Below are positions 1 to 6,970 of a stretch of 12,854 nt of DNA, piece after piece. Made by a program: the position numbers and the translations under genes. The stretch comes from Desulfobacterales bacterium (GTDB lineage: Bacteria > Desulfobacterota > Desulfobacteria > Desulfobacterales > C00003060). Below the pieces are notes generated by a model. That model was not told the DNA's origin. It searched no databases and worked only from the letters and a program-made list of their open reading frames with translations. The stretch spans positions 1-12,854 of the forward strand of contig JAUWMM010000015.1 of NCBI GenBank assembly GCA_030613145.1, written 5' to 3'. Position 1 is the first letter of the stretch; the number at the start of each line of letters is the position of its first letter.

Positions 1-310
1 TTAGAAGGGACACTATTGTAGCAAAGAAAAGCCTGAGCCTGCAAAATTGTAGTTTTGGAAGAATAAGATAGAAGCGCTTTAAGCGAATGAGACAGGAGTC
101 CTTCTGAGCCAAAACTTACCCCTGAGGCATGGTAAGAACTCTGCGGGGCCGCTTTGCGCATTGTGCGTCCAGGAAGTCCAAAACAAGCGTCTTACTTCTT
201 GTATACCGCTGATATGGTTGAGGTCATGGAGAACCAGGTAGATTTTTAGCTAGTTTACACTTAATTCAACGGCATTGGGGTTAGGGGAGGGGGGCAAGAA
301 ATCGCTCAGA
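1..310. other. Left-edge region without a convincing gene
   Basis: No recognisable gene here. On the minus strand a frame is open from 191 off the left edge, with an ATG at 159-161 giving 53 codons. It has no Shine-Dalgarno site, is rich in serine and alanine, and resembles nothing I recognise. On the plus strand a frame is open from 136 to a stop at 247-249 but has only late ATGs (214 and 226). Both may be remnants or chance. A G-rich stretch lies at 277-294 (runs of 4, 4 and 6 G) just beyond the 3' end of the zinc-ribbon gene; it resembles half of the repeat at 1013-1091. No tRNA or rRNA is visible. Confidence 0.4.
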
Positions 311-940
311 TTAGGTGTTGGTATCCTCTTGATGCGTGTGGTGTAACCTGGCTCTTTCCACAAGTATCTTTTTCATGAATTGAGCAAGTTCGCCGGCTTC
401 ACTCATCTGCTTATATCGTAGTTTAAAGTATCTGGCTTTTGCCTTTTCTTTATCGCCATCACTTTCAGCCATAGCTTGAATCATGGTTGGCTCGTCTCTT
501 ATTACTTCATTGGCCAAAAACTCAAAGACACGCCTATCCAACTCAGCTTGGTAGGGGAAAGGCTCTTTGCCTGCTATAGCATTTCGGATGGTTTCTCGAT
601 GATGTGCTTCTTCGCTTGCCTTGTCTTTTCCAGCGCCCCGCATTTTCTTAAAACAGTTGTAACAATATTTCCCCTCTCTAAGATAGGGAGCAGGGACCCA
701 CTGCCCGCAACTGACACAGTGCTCCTTGTCATCCTGAGCTATGAGGCTGTCTTTTCTTGCCTTTTTTCCACTTCTAATTAAGATCCATGCAACCACTGAC
801 CACAAGGACACGCCAAGTATAAATACGACCCAATTCTCTTTGAGAAATTCTATCGGGTTATGCCGGGCTTGATAAGCAACACCTATGATAACTATCAAAA
901 CCAGGCCCAACATTATTCTTCCGGCTATTAGCCTTTTCAT
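311..940 (-). CDS. Membrane-anchored zinc-ribbon protein, function unknown
   Basis: A 209-residue protein I do not recognise as a named family. Two hydrophobic segments (about 5-23 and 36-55) form an N-terminal hairpin in the membrane. A basic stretch (GKKARK, 58-63) follows, then a zinc-ribbon-like knuckle pair, CVSC at 75-78 and CYNC at 93-96, which should bind one Zn ion. The last 110 residues are charged and probably helical. By the positive-inside rule the ribbon and tail are likely cytoplasmic. The ATG at 938-940 is preceded by AGAAGGAG about 11 nt upstream. The gene is separated from the tad operon by a terminator and a repeat element, so it is probably a separate unit. Coding is well supported (length, coherent domain layout); function is open. 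Confidence 0.75.
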   Translation of the reverse strand: MKRLIAGRIMLGLVLIVIIGVAYQARHNPIEFLKENWVVFILGVSLWSVVAWILIRSGKKARKDSLIAQDDKEHCVSCGQWVPAPYLREGKYCYNCFKKMRGAGKDKASEEAHHRETIRNAIAGKEPFPYQAELDRRVFEFLANEVIRDEPTMIQAMAESDGDKEKAKARYFKLRYKQMSEAGELAQFMKKILVERARLHHTHQEDTNT

Positions 941-978
941 GCAACTTTGTACTCCTTCTACATATTTCTCAGTTCTAT

Positions 979-1007
979 ATTTTAGCCTTAATATGTAATT
1001 AACTTAA
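979..1007 (-). promoter_or_regulatory. Possible sigma-70 promoter of the zinc-ribbon gene
   Basis: On the minus strand TTAAGT (1002-1007) and TAAAAT (979-984) are 17 bp apart. The -10 matches 5 of 6 consensus bases and the -35 only 3 of 6. It sits about 40 bp upstream of the start codon at 940 and downstream of the presumed tad terminator. Weak evidence in AT-rich DNA. Confidence 0.35.
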
Positions 1008-1012
1008 CCCCA

Positions 1013-1091
1013 AAATCCCCCCAGCCCCCTTTAAAAAGGGGGGGAGTGGGGGTCTTTGCACCCCTTTGGAAAAGGGGGGTTGGGGGGATTT
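1013..1091. repeat. C-run/G-run inverted-repeat element (MITE- or REP-like)
   Basis: The ends form an imperfect inverted repeat of about 20 bp: AAATCCCCCCAGCCCCC at the left (1013-1029) and its near complement, with GGGGGGTTGGGGGGATTT, at the right (1074-1091). The arms differ by one substitution and one base of length. Smaller hairpins lie inside (C5TTT opposite A5G7 at 1025-1040). Translating such elements gives proline-rich peptides of the PPNPPFPKG kind, which I recall as common spurious ORFs in bacterial genomes that carry this dispersed repeat. The G-rich strand has four or more G-runs and could form a quadruplex. Copy number in the genome cannot be seen from here. Confidence 0.7.
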
Positions 1092-1104
1092 CTTGGAAGA
1101 GTTG

Positions 1105-1133
1105 AAAAAGTCCCCTTTAAGAAAGGGGACTTT
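1105..1133 (-). terminator. Rho-independent terminator at the end of the tad operon
   Basis: AAAGTCCCCTTT (1107-1118) and AAAGGGGACTTT (1122-1133) are perfectly complementary over 12 bp with a 3-nt loop. Reading the minus strand, the stem runs straight into TTTTT (1109-1105). It lies about 100 bp past the stop codon of the TPR lipoprotein gene, where the tad transcript should end. It also abuts the repeat at 1013-1091 and shares its C-run/G-run style, so it may belong to the same repeat family. Confidence 0.65.
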
Positions 1134-1232
1134 AAGGGAACAGCCCTCGGGTTAATGACATTGACTTTCAGTTCAGTTTTTTGGGGGGATGCCATCATCA
1201 AGAGAGTTTTCAATGATGTGTTAGAAAGATAA

Positions 1233-2189
1233 CTACCGAGCCAGTCTTGCTTTTTTTAGGTTTTCGTTTGCCTTAATATAAAAAGTTGGTTTGAGCTCTA
1301 TGGCCTTCTCAAAACAACGAATTGCTTCTTTGTATTTTTTCTGTTTCAAATAGATACATCCTAAATTATTGTATGCTTGCGCTTGATCTCCTCCTTTCCT
1401 GAATGCATCCAATGCTTCTTGATGTTTCCCTATCTTAGACAAAACCAGACCTAAATTATTATAAATTTTGTTGTGCGGACCTTTTGTTGACAGACCCTTG
1501 TTGAACGCCTTGATTGCCTCTTTGTAGTTTCCTGCCAGAAAGTAAGATGTTCCCAGATTATTGTACAAAAGTCCTTCATCAGGCTTGAGCTTTATGGCTG
1601 CTTTATATTCACGAACAGCCGTCTTATATCTCTTTTCATAGTCATAGATAACACCTAGAGAATTCTGGGACTTCCAAAGTTTCGGATTTATCTCGACAGC
1701 TACGCGAAAACATGCTTCCGCGACGTCATATTTCTCCATTTGAAAATACGCCAGGCCAAGTCCCTCATGAGATAATGCATGTTTTGGCTCATTCTTAAGA
1801 ACTTCTTGAAATTCTCGAATGGCATCTTCATTCATTCCGCCAATAACAAGTAATAGCCCTTTCTTGTAACGGATATTACTATTGTCTGGGTTAAGTCGCA
1901 GGGATTTTTCGTATTGCACAAAAGCCGACACGAGATCTCCACGGCTAAAATTGACATCACCTAATCTTTCATGTTCCTCGCAGGTCATATACGTTAGTTC
2001 TTTTGGAGTCCCTATCTTGCTTGAAGCCGAGCCCTTCCGTAAATGCAGTTCTTTTGCACTCCCAGTCTGGCGAAAAATGGATTCTTCCCGCCAATTCCGG
2101 TCCTTATGGGCACAGCCCCATGAATTGGCAGCCAGCAGTATTATGACCGCCAGCAAGTTGGTCAATACCTTTTTCGTTAACACTTTCAT
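1233..2189 (-). CDS. tadD: TadD-like TPR lipoprotein of the Tad pilus
   Basis: Probable Tad assembly lipoprotein with tetratricopeptide repeats. Residues 7-22 form a signal-peptide core, followed by S-W-G-C with the candidate lipidated Cys at 26. This lipobox is loose, having Trp at -2. From about residue 71 to 302 there are seven TPR units of 30-34 residues with the usual small/large pattern, for example YNNLG at 209-213, 243-247 and 273-277, each followed by Y/H-x-E-A. A linker (about 40-68) contains the imperfect duplication GSAKEL / GTPKEL. TadD proteins are thought to help the secretin or scaffold the periplasmic complex. It is the last gene of the operon, 188 bp after tadC, so it could have extra regulation. 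Start ATG has GAGAGG about 10 nt upstream. Family-level assignment rests on TPRs, lipobox and location. Confidence 0.8.
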   Translation of the reverse strand: MKVLTKKVLTNLLAVIILLAANSWGCAHKDRNWREESIFRQTGSAKELHLRKGSASSKIGTPKELTYMTCEEHERLGDVNFSRGDLVSAFVQYEKSLRLNPDNSNIRYKKGLLLVIGGMNEDAIREFQEVLKNEPKHALSHEGLGLAYFQMEKYDVAEACFRVAVEINPKLWKSQNSLGVIYDYEKRYKTAVREYKAAIKLKPDEGLLYNNLGTSYFLAGNYKEAIKAFNKGLSTKGPHNKIYNNLGLVLSKIGKHQEALDAFRKGGDQAQAYNNLGCIYLKQKKYKEAIRCFEKAIELKPTFYIKANENLKKARLAR

Positions 2190-2377
2190 TGTGCAATGCC
2201 TCTCGGTCTGTGAATTAGATTCCTGTCTCGTCCATGACTTTTATGGCCCAGCAAAAAAAACTTCACATTTTAGCATCTCAGCCCGCCAGAAAGACGGCGG
2301 ATCTTCGACTTCAGGTTATCTATTACCCAAAGCTGAGCGCCAATTCTGTGAAGTTATATATTGCCGAGCCAAAAGTG
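2190..2377. other. Long intergenic gap between tadC and the TPR gene
   Basis: This 188-bp spacer is much longer than most gaps in the operon. It contains a small hairpin (CCGCC 2283-2287, GGCGG 2296-2300) about 80 bp past the tadC stop, with no following T-run, so it is not a clear terminator. No sigma-54 or good sigma-70 promoter is visible on the minus strand. A 26-codon GTG ORF (2186-2266) ends with its stop overlapping the next gene's ATG but has no ribosome-binding site. Confidence 0.5.
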
Positions 2378-3340
2378 TCAATGTTGAATGAGCACCTGGT
2401 AGACTCGGATCGCTGCCGGCCCTGCAAGGACAACAAAAAGCGAGGGAAAAATGAAGAGAATCGCAGGGAACACAAGCTTTACCGGCAGTTTTGCAGCCAT
2501 CTCCTCTGCCCTTTGGTATCTTTTTGTCCTGAATACATCCGAATATACTCTCAGAGCCTGTGCCAAGCTTGTGCCGAACTTGTCTGTCTGTATTAAGGTG
2601 GTCGCAAAACTGTTGACGTCTTCAATATCTGTTCGAATGGCCAAGTTTCTAAGCGCATCCCGTCGCAACTTTCCCGCCCTCAACTCCAGGTTATACACAT
2701 TGAGTTCGTCACTCCACGCCTTGTTGCTCCACTTCATTTCTTGTCCAACGCGATTGATTGCCGCGTCCAAACCCATCCCAGCCTCTACACAGACCACCAG
2801 GAGATCAAGCAGATCAGCGAACCCACGACTTATCTGCTCTTTCCTTCTGGCGATCATGACACGCAACCAGAGCTCGGGCAGGCAAAAGCCCAATAAAGCC
2901 AGCAACACAATTATTGCCACTGTCAAAGGATAACTTGTGAGTTGAAATACTGTAACCCGCAGCAGAAGGAAGGACACAGGCAAAAGGATTCCTAAAAAAC
3001 ATTTGATTCCCCAAAAAGCGTAGACAACATCTTTTCCGCGCAGACCGGCTCTAAGAAACTTCACCCGCATTTGGGAATAATCCGCGGGATTTTCGCTGGT
3101 TAACCGTTTGCCCAATGAACCAAAGGAATTCAATATCCTCCCAACAGTACTGGACGATGAGGGGGCTGCACCAGTATCATGCACCTTCCCGCCTTCAGCG
3201 CCTTGTCGTATTCTTTCCACTATACTATTCTTCTTGGCCCGTTGGCGGACATAAATAAATATGCCCATGGATAGCAGTAAAATCGTCAAAAAGGTTGAAG
3301 CGGAAATTACGATTGGAATATTACCAGTTGGAATAGTCAC
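2378..3340 (-). CDS. tadC: TadC, inner-membrane platform protein
   Basis: A 320-residue type II secretion system F-domain protein. With TadB it forms the inner-membrane platform on which the ATPase TadA drives pilin polymerisation. Predicted membrane spans lie at about 10-30, 107-127, 138-158 and 288-310. The GspF-like cytoplasmic domain (about 170-285) has the typical features FADLLDLLVVCVEAG at 174-188, then LRAGKLRRDALRNLA, and QTDKFGTSLAQALRVYSD, followed by the RxxRAEEMAAKLPVKLVFP stretch before the last helix. The start is GTG (3338-3340) with AGGAGG 5 nt upstream. It follows tadB by 18 bp. Length and layout are normal for TadC. Confidence 0.93.
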   Translation of the reverse strand: MTIPTGNIPIVISASTFLTILLLSMGIFIYVRQRAKKNSIVERIRQGAEGGKVHDTGAAPSSSSTVGRILNSFGSLGKRLTSENPADYSQMRVKFLRAGLRGKDVVYAFWGIKCFLGILLPVSFLLLRVTVFQLTSYPLTVAIIVLLALLGFCLPELWLRVMIARRKEQISRGFADLLDLLVVCVEAGMGLDAAINRVGQEMKWSNKAWSDELNVYNLELRAGKLRRDALRNLAIRTDIEDVNSFATTLIQTDKFGTSLAQALRVYSDVFRTKRYQRAEEMAAKLPVKLVFPAILFIFPSLFVVLAGPAAIRVYQVLIQH

Positions 3341-3345
3341 CTTTC

Positions 3346-3351
3346 CCTCCT
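3346..3351 (-). promoter_or_regulatory. Strong ribosome-binding site fixing the GTG start of tadC
   Basis: AGGAGG on the minus strand, 5 nt before the GTG at 3338-3340. No ATG is better placed, so the GTG start is favoured. Confidence 0.8.
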
Positions 3352-3358
3352 CTTTATC

Positions 3359-4327
3359 TTATACCTTAATATGAATCAATCTTTTCATGATAAGAATGCC
3401 TAAGACCATCATGGATCCAGCCACAGCAGCGATTATTCTCCCTGTCGGCTCATCCAAAAGAGTGTTGATGTAATTTGGATTAGTTAAACGAAGAGCAATT
3501 ATAACGAGAAACGGCAGGGCGGATAGGACAATTGCCGTAAGTTTTCCCTCAGCGGACAAGACTTTAATCTTGCCACGAAGCTTGAATCTTTCAAGGATAA
3601 CATAAGCAATCTTGTCCATGATTTCAGCCAGATTGCCACCGGCCTCCCGTTGTATAATCACAGAAACAACAAAATATTTGATGTCAGAGGAATTCACACG
3701 AGCGGCAAGATTTTTCAGGGCATCGGCAACGCTCACCCCAAAATTAATTTCATCCATTGCCTTGCCGAATTCAGTGCCCAGCGGATCATCAAATTCGTCC
3801 ACTACCAAGCTCATTCCGCTTGAAAAAGCATGTCCCGCCCTGAGTGCGCGAGCAATCAGTGCAAGTCCATCGGGCAGTTGACTTTCAAGCTTCTTCATTC
3901 TTCGTTTTTTCTTGGAACAAACATAATAGAAAGGGATTGCACCAAGAAGTGCTCCAACAATTATTGGAGTTACAGGACTTGTTGTTGTAAACGAAGTCCC
4001 AAGGAAGCCTGCTATTGCCAACAGAAGTGTAAGCAATACGAAAAAGCCAAGGGGTTGCTGAACGTTTGCCTGCTCCAACAACCTATCCAGGCGTTTGGCC
4101 ATGGACAGGCTTGAGAGTATTCTGTCCCAGAGCGGCACCTCACTCAGCATTCTTTTCCGTAGAATATCAGGGACATCACTTGCATCATCCGTCAATGATA
4201 ATGCTTTGAGCCTGTTGCGGATTTTATTACGATCCGGGTTCCGTATGGTTCTGAAGGCGTATAGGATCGATTCTAAGAAAAAGAGTGACACTATAAACGT
4301 AAGCAATCCAAAAATAAGAATATTCAT
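3359..4327 (-). CDS. tadB: TadB, inner-membrane platform protein
   Basis: A 322-residue partner of TadC carrying one type II secretion F domain. Hydrophobic spans are at about 3-23, 93-111, 119-137, 263-281 and 296-315. The cytoplasmic F domain (about 145-260) includes LPDGLALIARALRAGHAF (151-168) and QREAGGNLAEIMDKIA (226-241), both typical of TadB. It should sit in the inner membrane and contact the TadA hexamer. The ATG at 4325-4327 is preceded by GGGGGAAG. It starts 19 bp after the tadA stop and ends 18 bp before tadC, consistent with co-transcription. Nothing unusual in length or motifs. Confidence 0.94.
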   Translation of the reverse strand: MNILIFGLLTFIVSLFFLESILYAFRTIRNPDRNKIRNRLKALSLTDDASDVPDILRKRMLSEVPLWDRILSSLSMAKRLDRLLEQANVQQPLGFFVLLTLLLAIAGFLGTSFTTTSPVTPIIVGALLGAIPFYYVCSKKKRRMKKLESQLPDGLALIARALRAGHAFSSGMSLVVDEFDDPLGTEFGKAMDEINFGVSVADALKNLAARVNSSDIKYFVVSVIIQREAGGNLAEIMDKIAYVILERFKLRGKIKVLSAEGKLTAIVLSALPFLVIIALRLTNPNYINTLLDEPTGRIIAAVAGSMMVLGILIMKRLIHIKV

Positions 4328-4346
4328 CTTTCTTCCCCCGTCTTAA

Positions 4347-5693
4347 TTAAACCTCGACAACGTTCATTGGGTCGAAAATATCGTTAGGAACCGTTATGCC
4401 GCACAGTTTCAGTTTGTCGATAAAGTGAGGCCTGATTCCTCTGCACACAAATGCACCTTCCACTTTATCGCCATTATTTGCAGCTGTTTGTCGGAATGCA
4501 AAAATTTCTTGCAACGTGACCATGTTTCCCTCCATCCCCGTGATCTCCTGTAGACTGATCATTTTTCTGCTCCCATCTGATAGCCGGGCAATATGAATAA
4601 TTACATCCAAAGCGGAGCTGACATATTTTCTCATAAAATCACTAGGTATATCGAAGTTTGCCATGGCCACCATCGTTTCCAAACGCATCAGAGCGTCGCG
4701 AGCGGAATTGGCGTGTATGGTGGTCAGAGAACCGTCGTGGCCGGTGTTCATGGCCTGAAGCATGTCAAATGCCTCTTGTCCCCTGACCTCACCCACAATG
4801 ATGCGATCAGGCCGCATTCTTAGACTGTTTCTGACCAGATCTCTCTGTGTGATCTTCCCTTGGCCTTCGACATTGGGGGGTCTGGTTTCCAACCGCACCA
4901 CGTGATCCTGCTTGAGCTGTAATTCCGCTGCATCTTCAATGGTAATAATCCTTTCATTCTCCGGAATAAAGCGAGAGAGGATATTGAGCAACGTGGTTTT
5001 TCCGCTGCCTGTGCCTCCTGAAATCAAGACGTTCAGCCTTGACTTAACAATACCTTGCAAGATTTCGGCAATCTGCGGAGTCAGTGCTTTAATATTAATG
5101 AGATCTTCTAACTCTAAGCGTTCTTGCGGAAACCGCCTGATTGACAGCATAGCCCCGTCTAGAGCCAAAGGCGGGATGATGGCATTCACCCGTGAACCAT
5201 CAGCAAGTCTAGCATCTACCATAGGAGAAGATTCGTCAATCCGTCGCCCTACCTCGGAGACAATCTTGTCGATTATTTTCATCAAGTGAAGATCGTCTTT
5301 GAACCTTGCATCAGTGAGCTCCAGCCGGCCTGATTTTTCCACATAGATCTGTTTGTAAGTATTGACCAGGATATCACAGATCTTGGGATCTTGAAGAAAA
5401 GGTTCCAGGGGCCCCAGTCCCAATACTTCATTTTCAATCTCTGTAAAAAGCCTCTCTCTTTCATTGAAATTGAGAGGCAGCCCGTTGCCCTTTTCTCTCA
5501 ATACACTTTCTAACAGACCCCTTATCTCTGACCTGATAGCATTCCGATCAAGTGTTTCAAGAAGGGACAGATCCATAAGATCCAATAATCGATCGTGGAT
5601 CTTGCTTTTTAGCTCGAAATACTCCTCGGGGACAAATTTGGTTTTGTTGTTGCCGTTTACCGGCAGGCTTTCCAAGTTTACATCTACATTCAC
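4347..5693 (-). CDS. tadA: TadA/CpaF, pilus assembly ATPase
   Basis: Cytoplasmic VirB11/GspE-type ATPase, 448 residues, that powers Flp pilus extension (and in some systems retraction). After an N-terminal helical domain the core shows Walker [10 protein letters not shown] at 226-234, [11 protein letters not shown] at about 250-260 (acidic Asp box), Walker B region [12 protein letters not shown] at 294-305 with Glu302, and the His box [14 protein letters not shown] at 317-330. All catalytic motifs are intact. The start is GTG (5691-5693), with AGGAGG 5 nt upstream. It lies 48 bp after tadZ and 19 bp before tadB. The C-terminal 60 residues after the core ([10 protein letters not shown], then [16 protein letters not shown]) match the usual CpaF tail. 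Assignment is secure. Confidence 0.97.
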   Translation of the reverse strand: MNVDVNLESLPVNGNNKTKFVPEEYFELKSKIHDRLLDLMDLSLLETLDRNAIRSEIRGLLESVLREKGNGLPLNFNERERLFTEIENEVLGLGPLEPFLQDPKICDILVNTYKQIYVEKSGRLELTDARFKDDLHLMKIIDKIVSEVGRRIDESSPMVDARLADGSRVNAIIPPLALDGAMLSIRRFPQERLELEDLINIKALTPQIAEILQGIVKSRLNVLISGGTGSGKTTLLNILSRFIPENERIITIEDAAELQLKQDHVVRLETRPPNVEGQGKITQRDLVRNSLRMRPDRIIVGEVRGQEAFDMLQAMNTGHDGSLTTIHANSARDALMRLETMVAMANFDIPSDFMRKYVSSALDVIIHIARLSDGSRKMISLQEITGMEGNMVTLQEIFAFRQTAANNGDKVEGAFVCRGIRPHFIDKLKLCGITVPNDIFDPMNVVEV

Positions 5694-5698
5694 GGTTT

Positions 5699-5704
5699 CC
5701 TCCT
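5699..5704 (-). promoter_or_regulatory. Strong ribosome-binding site fixing the GTG start of tadA
   Basis: AGGAGG on the minus strand with a 5-nt spacer to the GTG at 5691-5693. The same motif and spacing precede the GTG of tadC. Confidence 0.8.
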
Positions 5705-5741
5705 TGCCCTATCGGGCCATCATTTGTTTTGCCTGCATGAG

Positions 5742-6899
5742 CTAACTTCGTTTCAGGAACCTCCAGCCCTTCTTTTCTTGGTTCTCCCCACCCTTTGTCA
5801 GAGCATAACCCAGCTCTCTCAAACTTTTGGTAATCGGCGCCTTGGATGCGGATTCAGAAAGAGACTTGCCCTGATTTATGGCGGATAGTGTCCTTCGATA
5901 GTCGTTTGGTATGGCCCAAAATATTTCTTTGTCAATAGCAGCCTCAGAATCCTTCAGAGAAATCTCCGGATTTTTTAGATGACGGTTAATTATAACCTTT
6001 ATGCGTTCTTTTGATGGGTAACCCAAGTTATGAAACGACTTTAAGAGCTTCTTCGTATTGGAGAGGCAAGGAAGGCTTAGGATAGAGATAAGAAGAACGA
6101 TGTCCGACATTTGAAGCATTCTCAAGGAAGTATCATCCAGGGATTGCCCTCCATCGATGACTACAAAATCAAACATCCTCTGCATGAGACCCAGAAGATG
6201 TTCCATGATCTCGGGGGTCGCCGGGTCGTGGCCATTCAAAGAGGCCGGGGATGGCAGGACATAGACTCCACTATGGTGTTTGGAAAGTATATTCATTAAA
6301 AAAGTCGAGTCCAAGCGGGAAATATTTTTGGTAATTTCGCCCCAGTGATAGTTTGGCCTGATCTCCAAAAAAAAGGGCACTTCCCCGAACAGCATGTTTC
6401 TGTCTACCAGTGCCACCGAATGTGCGCCTTTCATTTCAGCCAGGCTTACAGCCAGATTTACTGCAATCGTCGTGGTTCCCACGCCTCCCTTGCTGCCAAT
6501 GAGCTCTATGATTTGACCAATATTGCCGGGCTCTTTGATTCTTGTCTTATTTTTTCTCTCCCTAAAATTTTCAAGTGCCTTTCTGACTTCCTGTTCCTTA
6601 ATAGGTTGAGAGAAAAACTCCTTTCCCCCGGTTCGCATGGCTTGCACCAGTACCGCCGGGTCGGAATGCCGTGATGTATAAAAAACCTCACCAATCGCGT
6701 CTACATCTAGCAGGGAATTAATAATCTGAAAGTCTTTCTCGGTATCATCGCCCAACTCGAAAATCAGAAGATCAGCCCGCCGGGTATCGTCGGCTCTTTG
6801 AACACCGAACCCCTCAACCGAGCCAATGATATCTTCCAGTTCTGTTCCGAGGTTTGGGTCCTTTGTTTCAACTTTGACGTGCACAGTATTGTTAGGCAT
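5742..6899 (-). CDS. tadZ: CpaE/TadZ, MinD/ParA-like localisation ATPase with pseudo-receiver domain
   Basis: A 385-residue protein expected to place the Tad machine at the pole or other sites. Residues about 5-112 look like a receiver fold. The strand that should end in the phospho-accepting Asp reads DLLIFEL (43-49), and the usual Lys before Pro near the end is Gln98 (FFSQPI), so it is probably not phosphorylated. Residues 130-370 are a MinD/ParA-type ATPase with deviant Walker A SKGGVGTTT (136-144), an A'-like ALVDRN (163-168) and Walker B FDFVVIDGG (243-251). In the P-loop the first Lys (137) is kept, but the standard second Lys is Thr142. Similar departures are known in CpaE/TadZ proteins, so this may be normal for the family. 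A basic C-terminus (KKGWRFLKRS) ends the protein. GGAGAAG precedes the ATG. Confidence 0.92.
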   Translation of the reverse strand: MPNNTVHVKVETKDPNLGTELEDIIGSVEGFGVQRADDTRRADLLIFELGDDTEKDFQIINSLLDVDAIGEVFYTSRHSDPAVLVQAMRTGGKEFFSQPIKEQEVRKALENFRERKNKTRIKEPGNIGQIIELIGSKGGVGTTTIAVNLAVSLAEMKGAHSVALVDRNMLFGEVPFFLEIRPNYHWGEITKNISRLDSTFLMNILSKHHSGVYVLPSPASLNGHDPATPEIMEHLLGLMQRMFDFVVIDGGQSLDDTSLRMLQMSDIVLLISILSLPCLSNTKKLLKSFHNLGYPSKERIKVIINRHLKNPEISLKDSEAAIDKEIFWAIPNDYRRTLSAINQGKSLSESASKAPITKSLRELGYALTKGGENQEKKGWRFLKRS

Positions 6900-6970
6900 G
6901 GCTTCTCCACTCTAGTCTGCGTCGAATCATATTTGCTTTCACTTACTCTTCATTTCTGGTCTTGAAAAAA

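Noticed and set aside
277..294. G-rich tract as a canonical G-quadruplex
   Set aside because: Only three separated G-runs are present (4, 4 and 6), so the standard four-run pattern is not met without splitting the last run.
1031..1213. 60-codon minus-strand ORF with a proline-rich C-terminus
   Set aside because: Its second half is a translation of the C-run/G-run repeat and terminator; PPNPPFPKG-like peptides are typical spurious products of such repeats. It has no Shine-Dalgarno site.
2186..2266. 26-codon GTG ORF whose stop overlaps the ATG of the TPR gene
   Set aside because: Possible coupling leader, but it has no ribosome-binding site and a stop two codons before its start; too short to support.
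2283..2300. CCGCC/GGCGG hairpin as terminator of the tad operon after tadC
   Set aside because: Five-bp stem without a following T-run; a much better terminator is at 1105-1133, after the TPR gene.
1882..2596. Two overlapping plus-strand ORFs of 169 and 120 codons
   Set aside because: They lie antisense to the TPR and tadC genes, lack ribosome-binding sites and domain features, and are shadows of the real genes.
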